Below, piece after piece: positions 1 through 14,211 of a stretch of 64,000 bases of DNA (position 1 is its first letter; each line of letters opens with the position of its first letter). Source of the stretch: Enterobacter sichuanensis (GTDB lineage Bacteria > Pseudomonadota > Gammaproteobacteria > Enterobacterales > Enterobacteriaceae); NCBI RefSeq assembly GCF_002939185.1, contig NZ_POVL01000014.1, positions 1 to 64,000 on the forward strand, in the 5' to 3' direction. The notes under the pieces are model-generated. The model had not been told where the DNA came from. It worked only from the letters and a program-made list of their open reading frames with translations, and searched no databases. The position numbers were made by a program, and so were the translations under genes.

Positions 1-29
1 AGGGTGAGGGCATCAGCCCGCACTTCACC

Positions 30-596
30 TTACGCCTTCACCCGCTTAATATAATCCCCGAACGCCGTCAGCTGGCCAGAGAGATGGTCACGCGTGCTCT
101 GATCCACCACTTCACCCGTCTGCGGGTCGACCTTGTTCTGAATCACTCCGCCCATAAATTCCGGCTTGTTCATCACCATTGCATCCAGGAAAACCAGGAT
201 CTGGCGCAGGTGATACTGGCAACGTGCGCCGCCAATAGCCCCCATAGAGCTGGTCTGGATCAGTACCGGTTTGCCTGAAAGCGGCTGTTCCGGCAGACGG
301 GATAACCAGTCAATGGCGTTTTTCAGACCACCCGGAACCGAGTAGTTATACTCCGGGGTGACGATGACCACACCGTCGGCCTGGCGGATCTGCTCTGCCA
401 GCGCTTCCACGCTCTGCGGGAAACCCTCCTCCTGCTGTACGTCTGCATCATAAAGCGGGATATCGCCGATAGACGGCAGGGCGCTTATCTCCATACCTGC
501 GGGTGCCAGCTGCGGCAGCGTGCGGGCAACCATCCCATTAAACGAACCTTTGCGCAGGCTTCCCAGTAACGTAACGACTTTCAACGTATCAGACAT
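30..596 (-). CDS. chrR: NADPH-dependent FMN reductase (chromate/quinone reductase)
   Basis: This 188-residue flavodoxin-fold protein is the YieF/ChrR family, a cytosolic FMN enzyme that reduces quinones, and chromate in vitro, with NAD(P)H. The FMN phosphate loop GSLRKGSF lies at residues 12-19 and the conserved TPEYNYS, which contacts the isoalloxazine ring, at residues 80-86. The ATG is preceded by an AGGAG ribosome site. It lies just downstream of yieE on the same strand with a gap of about 36 bases, the E. coli yieE-yieF order, so the two are probably cotranscribed. Family assignment is secure; the physiological substrate is not shown by sequence. Confidence 0.93.
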   Translation of the reverse strand: MSDTLKVVTLLGSLRKGSFNGMVARTLPQLAPAGMEISALPSIGDIPLYDADVQQEEGFPQSVEALAEQIRQADGVVIVTPEYNYSVPGGLKNAIDWLSRLPEQPLSGKPVLIQTSSMGAIGGARCQYHLRQILVFLDAMVMNKPEFMGGVIQNKVDPQTGEVVDQSTRDHLSGQLTAFGDYIKRVKA

Positions 597-632
597 GATT
601 ACTCCTGTTTCATCATGATGACCCTGAATGGA

Positions 633-1379
633 TCAGCTAAGAGTGTATGCTTTTTCTGCCGGTAAACTGGTTAATCGCATCAGGCGTGCGGCGGGCTCGT
701 TGGCGCGCTCGGGCACATCAGGAAGGCTACGCCATCCCTGCTGACTGTCAAATTCCCAGATTTTCATGCGCTCGATGGCGGGGGTAACCGCAATGGACCA
801 AATAAGCACATCCTCTGCGTCACAGAGCGCTTCTACCAGCGCGGCTTTAGTGGCACGCAGGCGTCCGGAGCCGGGCAGCAACTGCAGCAGGCTGGCGTCG
901 TCTGAGGCGCATCCACAGAGCTTGCGAATGCTCTGGCGCAGGGTGATGAGCTGGGTTCTGGCCTCGCTGGGATCATTCTGGTTGCGCACCCAAAGCTGCT
1001 CATTACTTGAGAGCGGATAGTCATCGTGCGGGTTGGCACCGTGGAAGCCACGCGTCGCGCGCTGCAGTTCCATATCCAGCCCGCAGTCCCCTTCGGTGGT
1101 CAGTGCGACGCCAATGATATTGCCCGTGTAGGCAATGGAAAAACGAGGGAGTTCCGGGTCGGCAAAAACCGGGCGGCCTTCTGGTTGGGTGATGATCTCC
1201 GGCAGTTCGCTGGTGCCGTACAGCATGAACAGCAGCTCGGCGAGAAGCGCCCGGGAGGCTAAAAAGCGCGACCTGCGGTGTTCCGGAAGTTTGCCTGCTT
1301 CACTGAGGCAGGAAGAAGAGAGTCTGGCCGATACGAGACGTCCTTCAGTAAGTATCCCTCTTGCAAAGTGCGTTGCCAT
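633..1379 (-). CDS. yieE: YieE, phosphopantetheinyl transferase-like protein
   Basis: The 248-residue product matches the YieE family, annotated as a putative 4'-phosphopantetheinyl transferase that would activate carrier proteins. The magnesium-binding motif of that superfamily is visible as GLDMEL at residues 100-105. The second hallmark, normally W/F-S-x-K-E-A-x-x-K, is not evident: the corresponding helix reads LRQSIRKL near residues 147-154, with no Lys-Glu pair. Catalytic activity is therefore uncertain. It sits upstream of chrR and downstream of yidZ, all on the minus strand, as in E. coli. Confidence 0.8.
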   Translation of the reverse strand: MATHFARGILTEGRLVSARLSSSCLSEAGKLPEHRRSRFLASRALLAELLFMLYGTSELPEIITQPEGRPVFADPELPRFSIAYTGNIIGVALTTEGDCGLDMELQRATRGFHGANPHDDYPLSSNEQLWVRNQNDPSEARTQLITLRQSIRKLCGCASDDASLLQLLPGSGRLRATKAALVEALCDAEDVLIWSIAVTPAIERMKIWEFDSQQGWRSLPDVPERANEPAARLMRLTSLPAEKAYTLS

Positions 1380-1501
1380 TTTTCGCTCCTTGATAATGGT
1401 CGTATTCGGTTAAACGGTTACATGATTATCGCTTAACTTGACTCCTGTTTTAATCAGTAAATGTGCGTATGAGAAGCTTCAGGACCGAACTTTACATTTT
1501 C

Positions 1502-2473
1502 TTAGGCAAAAATTGGATCGCTCGCACCGTACAGCGCCTTAATGGTCTCCCGTAACCAGAGAATTTTCGGATTGTGGCTGTTACGTTTATGCCAGATCAG
1601 CGTGAAGGGAACGGTAAGCTTTTCGGCCTGCGCTTCGTCAATGGGAATGGGAAGGGCGATCAGCTTCCGCTGGTGGAGTTGATTGTAGTGGTGGCAGTAG
1701 TGGGGAGCCGTAGCGATATAGTTATGACCGGGCTGCGCCGCCATAAACATTGACTGCTCAAAGCCCGGTACGCTCATGGCAATGTTTCTCTCCCGCCCCA
1801 TCTCTTTTAGCACTTCGTCCAGCGCCCAGGTGTCGCTGCGTTCCCAGAAGATGCTGATATGCGGATAGCGCAGGAAGGTCTCGAGGTTCCACTCATCCTG
1901 CAGCGCAGGGTGATCCTCACGCAGATACACGCACGGACGGTCGCTGAACAGGATCTCATAGTCGATAAACCACGGCATCAGCTTCAGCAATTCACGTGAG
2001 CGCGGATGCGTTTCACGGCCGGTGAAGCCCAGATCCACTTCTCCACGCGTAATGGCGTCCAGCGAGTCGTAATCCCAGTGGCGCATCTTCACCGTAGCCT
2101 GCGGGTAGCGCTGGTTCACCTGCTCCAGCAGGGCGTTAAAGCGGATCAGCATCAACGGCGTTTCGGCGGACAGCACGAACGTCAGCCCGCCCGGGGCGTC
2201 ATGGTGGAATTTATCGAGGATCTGGTTGCCGATTTGCATCCAGTCGGCCAGATCCTGCTCCAGGCTCACCGTCAGCGGCGTTGGCAGCAGCCCTAACGGC
2301 GTTTTGACAAACAGCGGGTCGTCAAACCAGTCACGCAGTTTGGCCAGTGATTTACTCACCGCCGACGGCGTCACGTTCATCCGCTTCGCCGCTTTGGTGA
2401 CGCTGCGCTCCTGCAGCAAAAGCTGCAGGCAAAGCAACAGGTTAAGATCGAGACTGCTGATGGGCTTCTTCAT
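1502..2473 (-). CDS. yidZ: LysR-family regulator YidZ
   Basis: This LysR-type transcriptional regulator has an N-terminal winged helix-turn-helix (residues about 6-65, with [20 protein letters not shown]) and a periplasmic-binding-like effector domain. In E. coli YidZ has been linked to anaerobic nitric oxide resistance. The chosen ATG gives 323 residues beginning [14 protein letters not shown], which matches the family; a longer open frame upstream is ignored because it only adds sequence inside mdtL. The start lies 32 bases inside the 3' end of mdtL, so translation may be coupled to that gene. The effector is unknown. Confidence 0.9.
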   Translation of the reverse strand: MKKPISSLDLNLLLCLQLLLQERSVTKAAKRMNVTPSAVSKSLAKLRDWFDDPLFVKTPLGLLPTPLTVSLEQDLADWMQIGNQILDKFHHDAPGGLTFVLSAETPLMLIRFNALLEQVNQRYPQATVKMRHWDYDSLDAITRGEVDLGFTGRETHPRSRELLKLMPWFIDYEILFSDRPCVYLREDHPALQDEWNLETFLRYPHISIFWERSDTWALDEVLKEMGRERNIAMSVPGFEQSMFMAAQPGHNYIATAPHYCHHYNQLHQRKLIALPIPIDEAQAEKLTVPFTLIWHKRNSHNPKILWLRETIKALYGASDPIFA

Positions 2474-3617
2474 AATGCGCCGCGGGCTGGATGACCATAA
2501 GTAAGATGATGCAGAGCATGCTACAGCCAATCAGAATCCCGATCAGCATATTGAGCGCGTTAAGTCCGATGACCGCCGCCAGCCATATCCACAGGGACGA
2601 GCCGCAGACCTGGGCGATACCAAGCACCGAGCTTGCCACGCCTGCCCGCAGCGAGAACGGGCCGAGCGCCTGACTCATCGCCACGCCAAAACCCACCGAG
2701 AACCCGGCGCAAATGAGGGTAATGCCCACCAGCATTACCGCATGTGTGCTGGCGGTCGCCAGGATGATGCCTGCGGTGAGGAATAAAACCTGTGAGGTCA
2801 GCATCAGCGTGCGCTGACGAAAGACGTTCAGCGCAAACGGCGTCGAAAATGAAACGGCCATACTCACCATCGCGGTTAACGCCATCACCGTTGAATACTC
2901 ACCGCGATCGAAGCCCATGGTCTCCATCAGCAAAACCGGGGAAACGTTTACATAGGTCAGGATCACCGCCACGCTTAACGTGGTCACGGCCAGACGGCTG
3001 AGGAAGAAGCGGTTAAACAGTTTCTCGGCAGGGTGAATCGTCGCGGTATGACCGCTATTCTGCGAGCCCGGATGGGTCTCTTTTAGTACGGCGATCGACA
3101 GGATAAACACCAGCGCACCCATCGCCGCCATCGTCCAGAAGAGGCTCTGCCACGGGAATTTCAGCATGATCATATAGCCCACGACCGGGGCCAGCACCGG
3201 GATAATGCAGGTAATACCGTTCAGCATCGACAGCACCTTAGCGCGACGCTGGGCGCTTAACGTATCACGCAAAATCGCAAAGGCGACGACGTAGCAACCG
3301 CCGGCACCAATGCCCTGGATAAAGCGTCCTGACAGGAACAGCGTGCTGTTCTGTGCCTGCGAACAGAGTATGGAGGCCAGTGCAAAGATGATGGCACCGG
3401 TTATCGCGACAGGCTGACGTCCGGCTTTGTCCGCTATTTTCCCGGCAAACACCATCGACGACGCCATCCCCGCGAGATAGGCCGAAAACGCAATATGCAG
3501 CTGCGCTTCGCTGGCGCCCAGATCGCGGGCGATGTGCGGTAATCCCACCAGATACATATCAATGCCAGATGGATAAAGCAGAACCAGTGCAAAACTACAA
3601 AACAGAAAACGCGCCAT
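2442..3617 (-). CDS. mdtL: Multidrug efflux MFS transporter MdtL
   Basis: The 391-residue product has the length and sequence of MdtL (YidY), a 12-helix major facilitator drug:proton antiporter of the inner membrane; in E. coli it confers chloramphenicol resistance when overexpressed. The MFS motif A loop [11 protein letters not shown] is between helices 2 and 3 (about residues 59-69). A G-rich ribosome site precedes the ATG. Its 3' end overlaps the start of yidZ. In E. coli the tnaCAB operon separates mdtL from mnmE; here only about 110 bases with a hairpin separate them. Confidence 0.92.
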   Translation of the reverse strand: MARFLFCSFALVLLYPSGIDMYLVGLPHIARDLGASEAQLHIAFSAYLAGMASSMVFAGKIADKAGRQPVAITGAIIFALASILCSQAQNSTLFLSGRFIQGIGAGGCYVVAFAILRDTLSAQRRAKVLSMLNGITCIIPVLAPVVGYMIMLKFPWQSLFWTMAAMGALVFILSIAVLKETHPGSQNSGHTATIHPAEKLFNRFFLSRLAVTTLSVAVILTYVNVSPVLLMETMGFDRGEYSTVMALTAMVSMAVSFSTPFALNVFRQRTLMLTSQVLFLTAGIILATASTHAVMLVGITLICAGFSVGFGVAMSQALGPFSLRAGVASSVLGIAQVCGSSLWIWLAAVIGLNALNMLIGILIGCSMLCIILLMVIQPAAHYEEAHQQSRS

Positions 3618-3686
3618 AAACCCCCCAAAGGTGAAGGCAAGCAGGATAAGGGGTGAATGGGGTTGAAGCGAGTTGCCATTTGGACA

Positions 3687-3715
3687 ATGGTGATTTCCCT
3701 GGAGGAAATCACCAT
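3687..3715. repeat. 12-bp hairpin between mnmE and mdtL
   Basis: A perfect 12-base inverted repeat (ATGGTGATTTCC and its complement at 3704-3715) flanks a 5-base loop. It lies just after the mnmE stop on the minus strand. There is no T-run on either side, so it is not a classical intrinsic terminator; it may be an mRNA 3' stabiliser or processing site. It occupies the place where E. coli has tnaCAB. Confidence 0.6.
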
Positions 3716-3728
3716 CGATCAGGGTGGG

Positions 3729-5093
3729 TCATTTACCAATACAGAAGCTCGAGAAGATCCTTCCCAGCAGATCGTCCGACGTAAACTCCCCGGTGATCTC
3801 GCTCAGATTCTGCTGCGCCAGGCGCAGCTCTTCCGCCAGCAGTTCACCCGCCCAGGCGCCTATCAGCTGCGCTTTACCCTGAACAAGGTGGTTCGCCGCC
3901 TCTTCCAGCGCCTGCAGGTGGCGACGCCGCGCCAGGAAGCCGCCTTCCATGCTGGTGTCAAAGCCCATGCTCTGCTTGAGATGGTTACGCAGGTCGTCCA
4001 CGCCCTCGCCGGTACGGGCCGACAGGCGAATAAGTGAGTGACCATTTACATCACTGATGCCCAGCGTTTCACCGGTGACGTCTGCTTTGTTACGCACCAC
4101 GGTGATCGGTAGCTTCGCCGGCAGACGGGCGATAAAGTCCGGCCAGATCTCTGCCGGGTCAACGGCGTCGGTGGTGGTGCCGTCCACCATAAACAGCACG
4201 CGGTCGGCCTGCTCGATCTCCTGCCAGGCACGTTCGATACCGATGCGCTCAACTTCGTCGCTGGCATCGCGCAGACCGGCGGTGTCGATGATGTGCAGCG
4301 GCATGCCGTCGATGTGGATGTGTTCGCGCAGCACGTCGCGGGTGGTTCCGGCAATGTCGGTCACGATCGCCGCTTCACGGCCCGCCAGGGCGTTCAGCAG
4401 GCTCGATTTGCCGGCATTGGGACGCCCGGCGATGACCACCTTCATCCCTTCACGCAGCAGGCTCCCCTGGCGCGCTTCGGCACGCACGGCGTCGAGATCG
4501 GCCATCACCTGGTTGAGCTGGGCTTCGATTTTGCCGTCAGAGAGGAAGTCGATCTCCTCATCCGGGAAGTCGATCGCCGCTTCGACGTAGATTCGAAGGT
4601 GAGTAAGTGCTTCCACAAGGTGATTCACGCGCGCGGAGAATGCCCCCTGCAGCGAGTTCAGGGCGGAGCGGGCCGCCTGTTCAGAACTGGCGTCGATCAG
4701 GTCTGCAATCGCCTCTGCCTGCGCCAGGTCGAGCTTGTCGTTGAGGAAGGCACGTTCGGAGAACTCGCCCGGCTTCGCAATGCGCAGGCCCGGCAGGGTC
4801 AGAATACGTTTTAACAACAGGTCGAGGATGACCGGGCCGCCGTGGCCCTGCAGCTCCAGCACGTCTTCGCCGGTGAAGGAGTTTGGGCCGGGGAACCACA
4901 GCGCAATGCCCTGGTCCAGGGGCGTGCCGTCGGTGTCTTTAAACGGCAGATAATCAGCGTAGCGCGGCTTTGGCAGCTTACCCAGTACCGCTTCGGCGAC
5001 CTCGCGCGCCTTCAGGCCGGAGATACGCAGAATGCCTACACCACCGCGTCCCGGTGGGGTTGCCTGGGCGACGATAGTGTCGTTATGGCTCAT
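3729..5093 (-). CDS. mnmE: tRNA modification GTPase MnmE
   Basis: MnmE (TrmE) works with MnmG to add the carboxymethylaminomethyl group to uridine 34 of several tRNAs. The 454-residue protein shows the N-terminal tetrahydrofolate-binding domain, an inserted G domain with the P-loop GRPNAGKSS (about residues 223-231), DTAGLRD for switch II and NKAD for guanine recognition, and the C-terminal FCIGK with its conserved cysteine. Length and motifs are complete. It is separated from yidC by a terminator-like hairpin, so it probably has its own promoter. Confidence 0.97.
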   Translation of the reverse strand: MSHNDTIVAQATPPGRGGVGILRISGLKAREVAEAVLGKLPKPRYADYLPFKDTDGTPLDQGIALWFPGPNSFTGEDVLELQGHGGPVILDLLLKRILTLPGLRIAKPGEFSERAFLNDKLDLAQAEAIADLIDASSEQAARSALNSLQGAFSARVNHLVEALTHLRIYVEAAIDFPDEEIDFLSDGKIEAQLNQVMADLDAVRAEARQGSLLREGMKVVIAGRPNAGKSSLLNALAGREAAIVTDIAGTTRDVLREHIHIDGMPLHIIDTAGLRDASDEVERIGIERAWQEIEQADRVLFMVDGTTTDAVDPAEIWPDFIARLPAKLPITVVRNKADVTGETLGISDVNGHSLIRLSARTGEGVDDLRNHLKQSMGFDTSMEGGFLARRRHLQALEEAANHLVQGKAQLIGAWAGELLAEELRLAQQNLSEITGEFTSDDLLGRIFSSFCIGK

Positions 5094-5114
5094 GGTTGCT
5101 CTCGTTCAATACAA

Positions 5115-5140
5115 ATAAAAAAGGCGGTCAATCGACCGCC
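5115..5140 (-). terminator. Intrinsic terminator after yidC
   Basis: On the minus strand a 7-bp GC-rich stem (GGCGGTC/GACCGCC at 5123-5140, loop AATC) is followed by a run of six T, shown as A on the plus strand. It lies between the yidC stop and mnmE start, so it probably ends or attenuates the rpmH-rnpA-yidD-yidC transcript. Confidence 0.75.
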
Positions 5141-5165
5141 CTTATTTTAGCGTTAACTTAACGGA

Positions 5166-6809
5166 TCAGGACTTTTTCTTTTCGCGGCTATGCAGGCCAC
5201 GTTTTTCCAGACCACGGTAAATCAGCTGCTGCTGGATGATGGTCACCAGGTTGCTGACGATATAGTACAGCACCAGACCTGACGGGAACCACAGGAAGAA
5301 CACGGTGAAGATGACCGGCATAAAGGTCATGATCTTCTGCTGCATCGGGTCGGTCACGGTGGTCGGCGACATCTTCTGAATGAAGAACATCGTCACGCCC
5401 ATCAGGATCGGCAGGATGTAGTACGGGTCCTGTGCGGACAGGTCATGGATCCACAGCGCGAACGGCGCATGGCGCAGCTCAACGGAGCCCATCAGCATGT
5501 AGTACAGCGCAAGGAAGATTGGCATCTGAATCAGCAGCGGGAAGCAGCCACCCAGTGGGTTTACTTTCTCTGCTTTATACAGGGCCATCATTTCCTGGCT
5601 CTGACGCTGTTTGTCATCGCCCAGACGCTCACGCATTGCCTGAATCTTCGGCTGCAGCATACGCATCTTCGCCATGGAGGTGTACTGCGCTTTAGTCAGC
5701 GGGTACATGATGCCACGAACGATAAAGGTGATAACGATGATGGAGAAGCCCCAGTTACCCAGGAAGCTGTGGATGAACTTCAGCAGCTTAAACAGCGGCT
5801 GAGAGATGAACCACAACCAACCGTAGTCAACGGTCAGATCCAGGTGCGGCGCAACAGCGGCCATTTTGTCCTGAATTTCCGGGCCGACCCACAGGGTGCT
5901 GGCCATCTTTCCGGTTTGACCCGGCTGAACCAGAACCGGCTGAGATTTGTAGCCGATGGCTGCAAGACCGTTACCCAGGTTCGCGGTGTAGAAGTTGTTG
6001 GTACCGTCGTTATTTGGCACCCACGCCGTCGCGAAATACTGCTGCAGCATCGCCACCCAACCGCCTTTAGCGCTGACGTTCAGGTTTTCGTTATCGGCAA
6101 TAGTGTCGAATTTGTATTTCTCATACTTCGCGTCAGGCGTGGAGTATGCTGCGCCACGGAAAGTATGCAGCGCAAAGTTGCTGCTTCCGGTGTCACGGTG
6201 AGACGGCAGATTGATGGACTGCTTCAGCTGGCCGAAGGTCGACAGTTCCAGCGGTTTCGCACTGGCGTTCTGTACGGTATAGCCCACGTTCACCGCATAC
6301 TCACCGCGTTTCAGGGTGAAGGTTTTGGTGAAGGTGTTGCCCGCGGCGTCGGTGTAGGTCATCGGAATAGCAAGTTCGTTCTGACCATCAGCCAGCACAA
6401 AAGCGTCTTTCTCGACGTTATACAGTGGACGCGCACCGTTAGCCGGGTTATCCGGGCCATCACGACCGGTCAGGCCGCTCTGCGCCTGGTAGATAAACTC
6501 TGGCGTGGTTTCCAGTAACTGGAACGGTTCGTTAGACTTCAGCTCTTTCGGGTAGGTTAACAGCAGCGCCTGCTCAACATCACCACCACGGGTGTTGATT
6601 GTCAGCTCAAGCACATCGGTCTTAACCGTAATCTGTTTCCCCTGGCCACTGGCCGGTACGCCCTGGTCGGCGGCGCTACCCGCTGCGGTGGTCGTTGTCT
6701 GCGTGACCTGCTGTTGTGGTTGAGGATTTTTATCCTGCTCCCACGCCTGCCAGATCATGAAAGACACGAACAACAAAGCGATGATAAGAAGATTGCGTTG
6801 CGAATCCAT
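5166..6809 (-). CDS. yidC: Membrane protein insertase YidC
   Basis: YidC (Oxa1 family) inserts and folds inner-membrane proteins, alone or with SecYEG. The 547-residue protein has the gammaproteobacterial layout: an N-terminal transmembrane anchor (residues about 4-20), a large periplasmic beta-sandwich P1 domain to about residue 340, then five helices containing the conserved insertase core, including [10 protein letters not shown] and the region carrying the hydrophilic-groove arginine ([15 protein letters not shown]). It ends with a basic tail typical of ribosome contact. It starts 2 bases after the yidD stop, so the two are translationally linked. Confidence 0.97.
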   Translation of the reverse strand: MDSQRNLLIIALLFVSFMIWQAWEQDKNPQPQQQVTQTTTTAAGSAADQGVPASGQGKQITVKTDVLELTINTRGGDVEQALLLTYPKELKSNEPFQLLETTPEFIYQAQSGLTGRDGPDNPANGARPLYNVEKDAFVLADGQNELAIPMTYTDAAGNTFTKTFTLKRGEYAVNVGYTVQNASAKPLELSTFGQLKQSINLPSHRDTGSSNFALHTFRGAAYSTPDAKYEKYKFDTIADNENLNVSAKGGWVAMLQQYFATAWVPNNDGTNNFYTANLGNGLAAIGYKSQPVLVQPGQTGKMASTLWVGPEIQDKMAAVAPHLDLTVDYGWLWFISQPLFKLLKFIHSFLGNWGFSIIVITFIVRGIMYPLTKAQYTSMAKMRMLQPKIQAMRERLGDDKQRQSQEMMALYKAEKVNPLGGCFPLLIQMPIFLALYYMLMGSVELRHAPFALWIHDLSAQDPYYILPILMGVTMFFIQKMSPTTVTDPMQQKIMTFMPVIFTVFFLWFPSGLVLYYIVSNLVTIIQQQLIYRGLEKRGLHSREKKKS

Positions 6810-6811
6810 CG

Positions 6812-7069
6812 TTAGTGTTCTCTGGTATCAAAAGGTCCTGGAGGGACGGGATCGTCTCCACCTGGGTGTAAAGGGTGGCATTTTAATACGCGTTTCACCG
6901 TCAACCAACTGCCTTTTATCACTCCAAACCTGCGCAATGCCTCAATTCCGTAGCTTGAGCATGTTGGTGTGAAACGGCAGTGCGGCCCGAGTAGCGGACT
7001 AATCAGGCGTTGATAGACCCGAATGAGGGCTATCAGGACCCGTGAGCCAGGCGACAGTGGCGGCGCCAT
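6812..7069 (-). CDS. yidD: Membrane protein insertion efficiency factor YidD
   Basis: This 85-residue protein is the YidD (DUF37, alpha-hemolysin-like) family, which assists membrane insertion of YidC substrates. The signature is present: an amphipathic N-terminal helix, then the cysteine-containing [15 protein letters not shown] and KCHPLHPGG. Its start lies inside the 3' end of rnpA (37-base overlap) and its stop is 2 bases before yidC, the invariant rnpA-yidD-yidC arrangement. Confidence 0.95.
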
Positions 7070-7392
7070 AATTTTTCCAACGCTTCCGAGAGAGCACGGT
7101 TATCGAGGTCGGCAACCCCTTTTTTAGCCACCACCACGAAATCCATAGAAGGCAGTTCGTGCTGACGTAAACGGAAGCTTTCACGCGTCAGACGTTTAAT
7201 CCGATTGCGTTCATGCGCACGCTTAACATTTTTTTTGGCGACTGTGAGACCGATGCGGGGATGCCCCAGCGAATTTTGGCGGCCGAGGATGGTGATTTGC
7301 GGCGTGCCAGCCCGTTGTGGCTGCTGGAAGACGAAAGTGAAATGAGCGGGAGTTAACAAACGTAACTCCCTGGGAAATGCTAGCTTAACCAC
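7033..7392 (-). CDS. rnpA: Ribonuclease P protein component
   Basis: RnpA is the basic protein subunit of RNase P, which cooperates with the M1 RNA to remove tRNA 5' leaders. The 119-residue product carries the RNR signature region [16 protein letters not shown] in the middle of the chain. The start is GTG (reading [13 protein letters not shown]), as in E. coli. It sits 16 bases downstream of rpmH and overlaps yidD, so it is part of the rpmH operon. Confidence 0.97.
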
Positions 7393-7408
7393 TCAGGGGT
7401 TAGCTTTA

Positions 7409-8149
<741 letters not shown>

Positions 8150-9544
8150 GTGTCACTTTCGCTTTGGCAGCAGTGTCTTGCCCGATTGCAGGATGAGTTA
8201 CCAGCCACAGAATTCAGTATGTGGATCCGCCCGTTGCAGGCGGAACTGAGCGATAACACGCTGGCTTTGTATGCGCCAAACCGTTTTGTGCTCGATTGGG
8301 TAAGGGACAAGTACCTTAACAACATCAATGGACTGCTGAACGATTTCTGCGGGTCAGATGCCCCACAGCTGCGCTTTGAAGTAGGCACAAAGCCGGTTAC
8401 CCAAACCGTTCGTGAAACCGTCAATGTGGCAGCGCCTGCCCAGGCCGCTCCCGCGCCTGCGCCTCGTGTCGCGCCTGCTCGTCAGGGTTGGGATAACGTC
8501 CCGGCACCGGCTGAGCCAACCTACCGCTCTAACGTTAACGTGAAACACACGTTCGATAACTTCGTTGAAGGTAAGTCGAACCAGCTGGCGCGCGCGGCGG
8601 CTCGCCAGGTTGCTGATAACCCGGGTGGGGCCTATAACCCGCTGTTTCTTTATGGCGGCACGGGTCTGGGTAAAACCCACCTGCTGCATGCGGTGGGTAA
8701 TGGCATTATGGCGCGCAAGCCAAATGCCAAAGTGGTGTATATGCACTCCGAGCGCTTCGTTCAGGACATGGTTAAAGCCCTGCAAAACAATGCGATCGAA
8801 GAGTTTAAACGCTACTATCGTTCCGTTGACGCGCTGCTGATCGATGACATTCAGTTCTTTGCTAATAAAGAACGATCGCAGGAAGAGTTTTTCCACACCT
8901 TCAACGCCCTGCTGGAAGGCAATCAGCAGATCATTTTGACCTCGGATCGTTATCCAAAAGAGATCAACGGTGTTGAAGATCGTCTGAAATCCCGCTTCGG
9001 CTGGGGCCTGACCGTGGCGATCGAGCCACCGGAGCTGGAAACCCGCGTTGCGATCCTGATGAAGAAAGCCGATGAAAACGACATTCGCCTGCCGGGTGAA
9101 GTGGCGTTCTTCATTGCCAAGCGTCTGCGCTCCAACGTGCGCGAGCTGGAAGGGGCACTGAACCGCGTTATCGCCAATGCCAACTTCACCGGTCGTGCAA
9201 TCACCATCGATTTTGTGCGTGAAGCGCTGCGCGATTTGCTGGCATTGCAGGAAAAACTGGTCACCATCGACAATATTCAAAAGACGGTGGCTGAGTACTA
9301 CAAGATCAAAGTGGCTGATTTACTGTCTAAACGTCGTTCCCGCTCGGTGGCGCGTCCGCGTCAGATGGCGATGGCGCTGGCAAAGGAGTTAACCAACCAC
9401 AGTCTGCCGGAAATCGGGGATGCGTTTGGTGGCCGCGACCATACGACCGTGCTGCATGCGTGTCGCAAGATTGAGCAGTTACGCGAAGAAAGCCACGACA
9501 TAAAAGAAGATTTTTCCAATCTAATCAGAACATTATCATCGTGA
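8150..9544 (+). CDS. dnaA: Chromosomal replication initiator DnaA
   Basis: DnaA is the AAA+ ATPase that opens oriC and loads DnaB. The 464-residue product has the N-terminal DnaB-interaction domain I, a variable Ala/Pro-rich linker (about residues 93-125), the AAA+ domain with Walker [10 protein letters not shown] at 169-177 and Walker B LLIDDIQF, and the C-terminal helix-turn-helix with the DnaA signature [16 protein letters not shown] chose the GTG at 8150, which starts SLSLWQQ as in E. coli and follows GAGTGGAG; an in-frame GTG 12 bases earlier is less likely. It is followed closely by dnaN. Confidence 0.98.
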   Translation: MSLSLWQQCLARLQDELPATEFSMWIRPLQAELSDNTLALYAPNRFVLDWVRDKYLNNINGLLNDFCGSDAPQLRFEVGTKPVTQTVRETVNVAAPAQAAPAPAPRVAPARQGWDNVPAPAEPTYRSNVNVKHTFDNFVEGKSNQLARAAARQVADNPGGAYNPLFLYGGTGLGKTHLLHAVGNGIMARKPNAKVVYMHSERFVQDMVKALQNNAIEEFKRYYRSVDALLIDDIQFFANKERSQEEFFHTFNALLEGNQQIILTSDRYPKEINGVEDRLKSRFGWGLTVAIEPPELETRVAILMKKADENDIRLPGEVAFFIAKRLRSNVRELEGALNRVIANANFTGRAITIDFVREALRDLLALQEKLVTIDNIQKTVAEYYKIKVADLLSKRRSRSVARPRQMAMALAKELTNHSLPEIGDAFGGRDHTTVLHACRKIEQLREESHDIKEDFSNLIRTLSS

Positions 9545-9548
9545 CGCT

Positions 9549-10649
9549 ATGAAATTTACCGTTGAACGTGAACATTTATTAAAACCGCTGCAACAGGTGA
9601 GTGGCCCATTAGGTGGCCGCCCAACGCTGCCTATTCTCGGAAACCTGCTGCTTCAGGTCGCGGACGGTACGCTGTCGCTGACCGGTACAGATCTGGAAAT
9701 GGAAATGATCGCACGCGTTACGTTGACGCAGCCGCACGACGCAGGCGCGACCACGGTTCCGGCACGTAAATTCTTTGATATCTGCCGTGGGCTGCCGGAA
9801 GGCGCTGAAATCGCTGTGCAGCTTGAAGGCGACCGTATGCTGGTGCGCTCTGGCCGCAGTCGTTTCTCGCTCTCCACGCTGCCCGCTGCGGACTTCCCGA
9901 ACCTGGACGACTGGCAAAGTGAAGTCGAATTCACCCTGCCGCAGGCGACGATGAAGCGTCTGATTGAAGCCACGCAGTTCTCTATGGCGCATCAGGACGT
10001 TCGTTACTACTTAAACGGCATGCTGTTCGAAACCGAAGGTGAAGAGCTGCGTACCGTGGCCACTGACGGCCACCGTCTGGCGGTCTGTTCTATGCCGATT
10101 GGTGATGCGCTGCCCAACCATTCGGTGATCGTGCCGCGTAAAGGGGTAATAGAGTTGATGCGTATGCTCGACGGCGGCGATACGCCGCTGCGCGTGCAGA
10201 TCGGCAGCAACAACATCCGCGCTCACGTGGGTGATTTTGTCTTCACATCGAAGCTGGTTGACGGTCGTTTCCCGGATTATCGCCGCGTATTGCCGAAGAA
10301 CCCGGACAAAACGCTGGAAGCTGGTTGCGACAGCCTCAAGCAGGCCTTTGCTCGCGCCGCTATTCTTTCCAACGAGAAATTCCGCGGCGTGCGCCTGTAC
10401 GTCAGTGAAAATCAGATCAAAATCACCGCTAACAACCCGGAGCAGGAAGAGGCAGAAGAGATTCTGGACGTCACCTACGCCGGCGCAGAGATGGAAATCG
10501 GCTTTAACGTCAGCTACGTGCTGGACGTGCTGAATGCGCTGAAATGCGAGAACGTGCGCATCCTGCTGACCGATTCCGTATCAAGCGTACAGATTGAAGA
10601 TGCCGCATCACAGTCGGCTGCCTATGTTGTCATGCCAATGAGACTGTAA
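9549..10649 (+). CDS. dnaN: DNA polymerase III beta sliding clamp
   Basis: DnaN forms the dimeric ring that tethers DNA polymerase III to DNA. The 366-residue product has the standard length and three-fold clamp architecture, starts [17 protein letters not shown] and ends with the conserved VMPMRL that lines the protein-binding pocket. It begins 4 bases after dnaA and its stop overlaps the recF start by one base (TAATG), so the operon is translationally coupled. Confidence 0.98.
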   Translation: MKFTVEREHLLKPLQQVSGPLGGRPTLPILGNLLLQVADGTLSLTGTDLEMEMIARVTLTQPHDAGATTVPARKFFDICRGLPEGAEIAVQLEGDRMLVRSGRSRFSLSTLPAADFPNLDDWQSEVEFTLPQATMKRLIEATQFSMAHQDVRYYLNGMLFETEGEELRTVATDGHRLAVCSMPIGDALPNHSVIVPRKGVIELMRMLDGGDTPLRVQIGSNNIRAHVGDFVFTSKLVDGRFPDYRRVLPKNPDKTLEAGCDSLKQAFARAAILSNEKFRGVRLYVSENQIKITANNPEQEEAEEILDVTYAGAEMEIGFNVSYVLDVLNALKCENVRILLTDSVSSVQIEDAASQSAAYVVMPMRL

Positions 10650-11722
10650 TGTCGCTCACCCGTCTGTTGATCCGCGACTTTCGCAATATCGAAAGCGCGG
10701 ATCTCGCTTTATCCCCTGGCTTTAACTTCCTGGTTGGCGCCAACGGCAGTGGCAAAACCAGCGTGCTTGAGGCCATCTATACGCTCGGCCACGGTCGGGC
10801 GTTTCGCAGTTTGCAGATTGGTCGCGTCATTCGCCACGAACAGGAGTCTTTTGTTCTGCACGGGCGTTTGCAGGGCGAGGAACGGGAGACCGCCATCGGC
10901 CTGACCAAAGACAAGCAGGGCGACAGCAAGGTGCGCATCGACGGTACCGACGGCCACAAGGTGGCGGAGCTGGCGCTGCTGATGCCGATGCAGCTGATTA
11001 CGCCGGAGGGGTTTACTTTACTCAACGGCGGCCCCAAATACAGAAGAGCGTTCCTCGACTGGGGATGCTTTCACAACGAAGCCGGTTTCTTTAATGCCTG
11101 GAGCAACCTGAAGCGCCTGCTTAAGCAGCGTAACGCCGCATTGCGCCAGGTGACGCGCTACGCCCAGCTGCGCCCGTGGGACATGGAACTCATTCCTCTT
11201 GCGGAACAAATCAGCCGCTGGCGTGCCGAATACAGCGCAGGTATTGCCGAAGACATGGCCGACACCTGCAAACAGTTTTTACCCGAATTCTCTCTCACCT
11301 TCTCCTTCCAGCGCGGCTGGGAGAAAGAGACGGATTATGCCGAGGTGTTAGAGAGAAACTTCGAGCGCGACCGCATGTTGACCTACACCGCGCACGGCCC
11401 GCACAAGGCGGATTTCCGCATTCGTGCCGACGGTGCGCCGGTGGAAGACACGCTGTCGCGCGGGCAGCTCAAGCTCCTGATGTGCGCGCTGCGCCTGGCG
11501 CAGGGGGAGTTTCTCACCCGTGAGAGCGGGCGACGCTGCCTGTACCTGATAGATGATTTTGCCTCGGAACTTGACGACGCGCGTCGCGGGCTGCTTGCCA
11601 GCCGCTTAAAAGCCACGCAGTCGCAGGTTTTCGTCAGCGCCATTAGCGCTGAACACGTTATGGACATGTCGGACGAAAATTCGAAGATGTTTACCGTGGA
11701 AAAGGGTAAAATAACGGATTAA
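10649..11722 (+). CDS. recF: DNA replication and repair protein RecF
   Basis: RecF is an SMC-like ATPase that, with RecO and RecR, loads RecA at single-strand gaps. The 357-residue protein shows Walker [10 protein letters not shown] (about residues 30-38), the ABC signature LSRGQLKLL and Walker [12 protein letters not shown] near the C-terminus. It overlaps dnaN by one base and precedes gyrB by 28 bases. Confidence 0.97.
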   Translation: MSLTRLLIRDFRNIESADLALSPGFNFLVGANGSGKTSVLEAIYTLGHGRAFRSLQIGRVIRHEQESFVLHGRLQGEERETAIGLTKDKQGDSKVRIDGTDGHKVAELALLMPMQLITPEGFTLLNGGPKYRRAFLDWGCFHNEAGFFNAWSNLKRLLKQRNAALRQVTRYAQLRPWDMELIPLAEQISRWRAEYSAGIAEDMADTCKQFLPEFSLTFSFQRGWEKETDYAEVLERNFERDRMLTYTAHGPHKADFRIRADGAPVEDTLSRGQLKLLMCALRLAQGEFLTRESGRRCLYLIDDFASELDDARRGLLASRLKATQSQVFVSAISAEHVMDMSDENSKMFTVEKGKITD

Positions 11723-11732
11723 CCCAAGTTGA

Positions 11733-14162
<2,430 letters not shown>

Positions 14163-14186
14163 TCGTTGTCAGACTGCTTTACTCAG

Positions 14187-14211
14187 GCCGCGCGTTTAGC
14201 GCGGCTTTTTT
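14187..14211 (+). terminator. gyrB intrinsic terminator
   Basis: A 7-bp stem GCCGCGC/GCGCGGC (14187-14193 and 14199-14205) with loop GTTTA is followed by six T. The TAA stop of the convergent LysR gene is read from the loop bases, so the two genes end on the same hairpin. Confidence 0.9.

Noticed and set aside
5445-6518. Long open frame of over 350 codons antisense to yidC
   Set aside because: It is the mirror of a conserved high-GC gene, has no family resemblance and no ribosome site.
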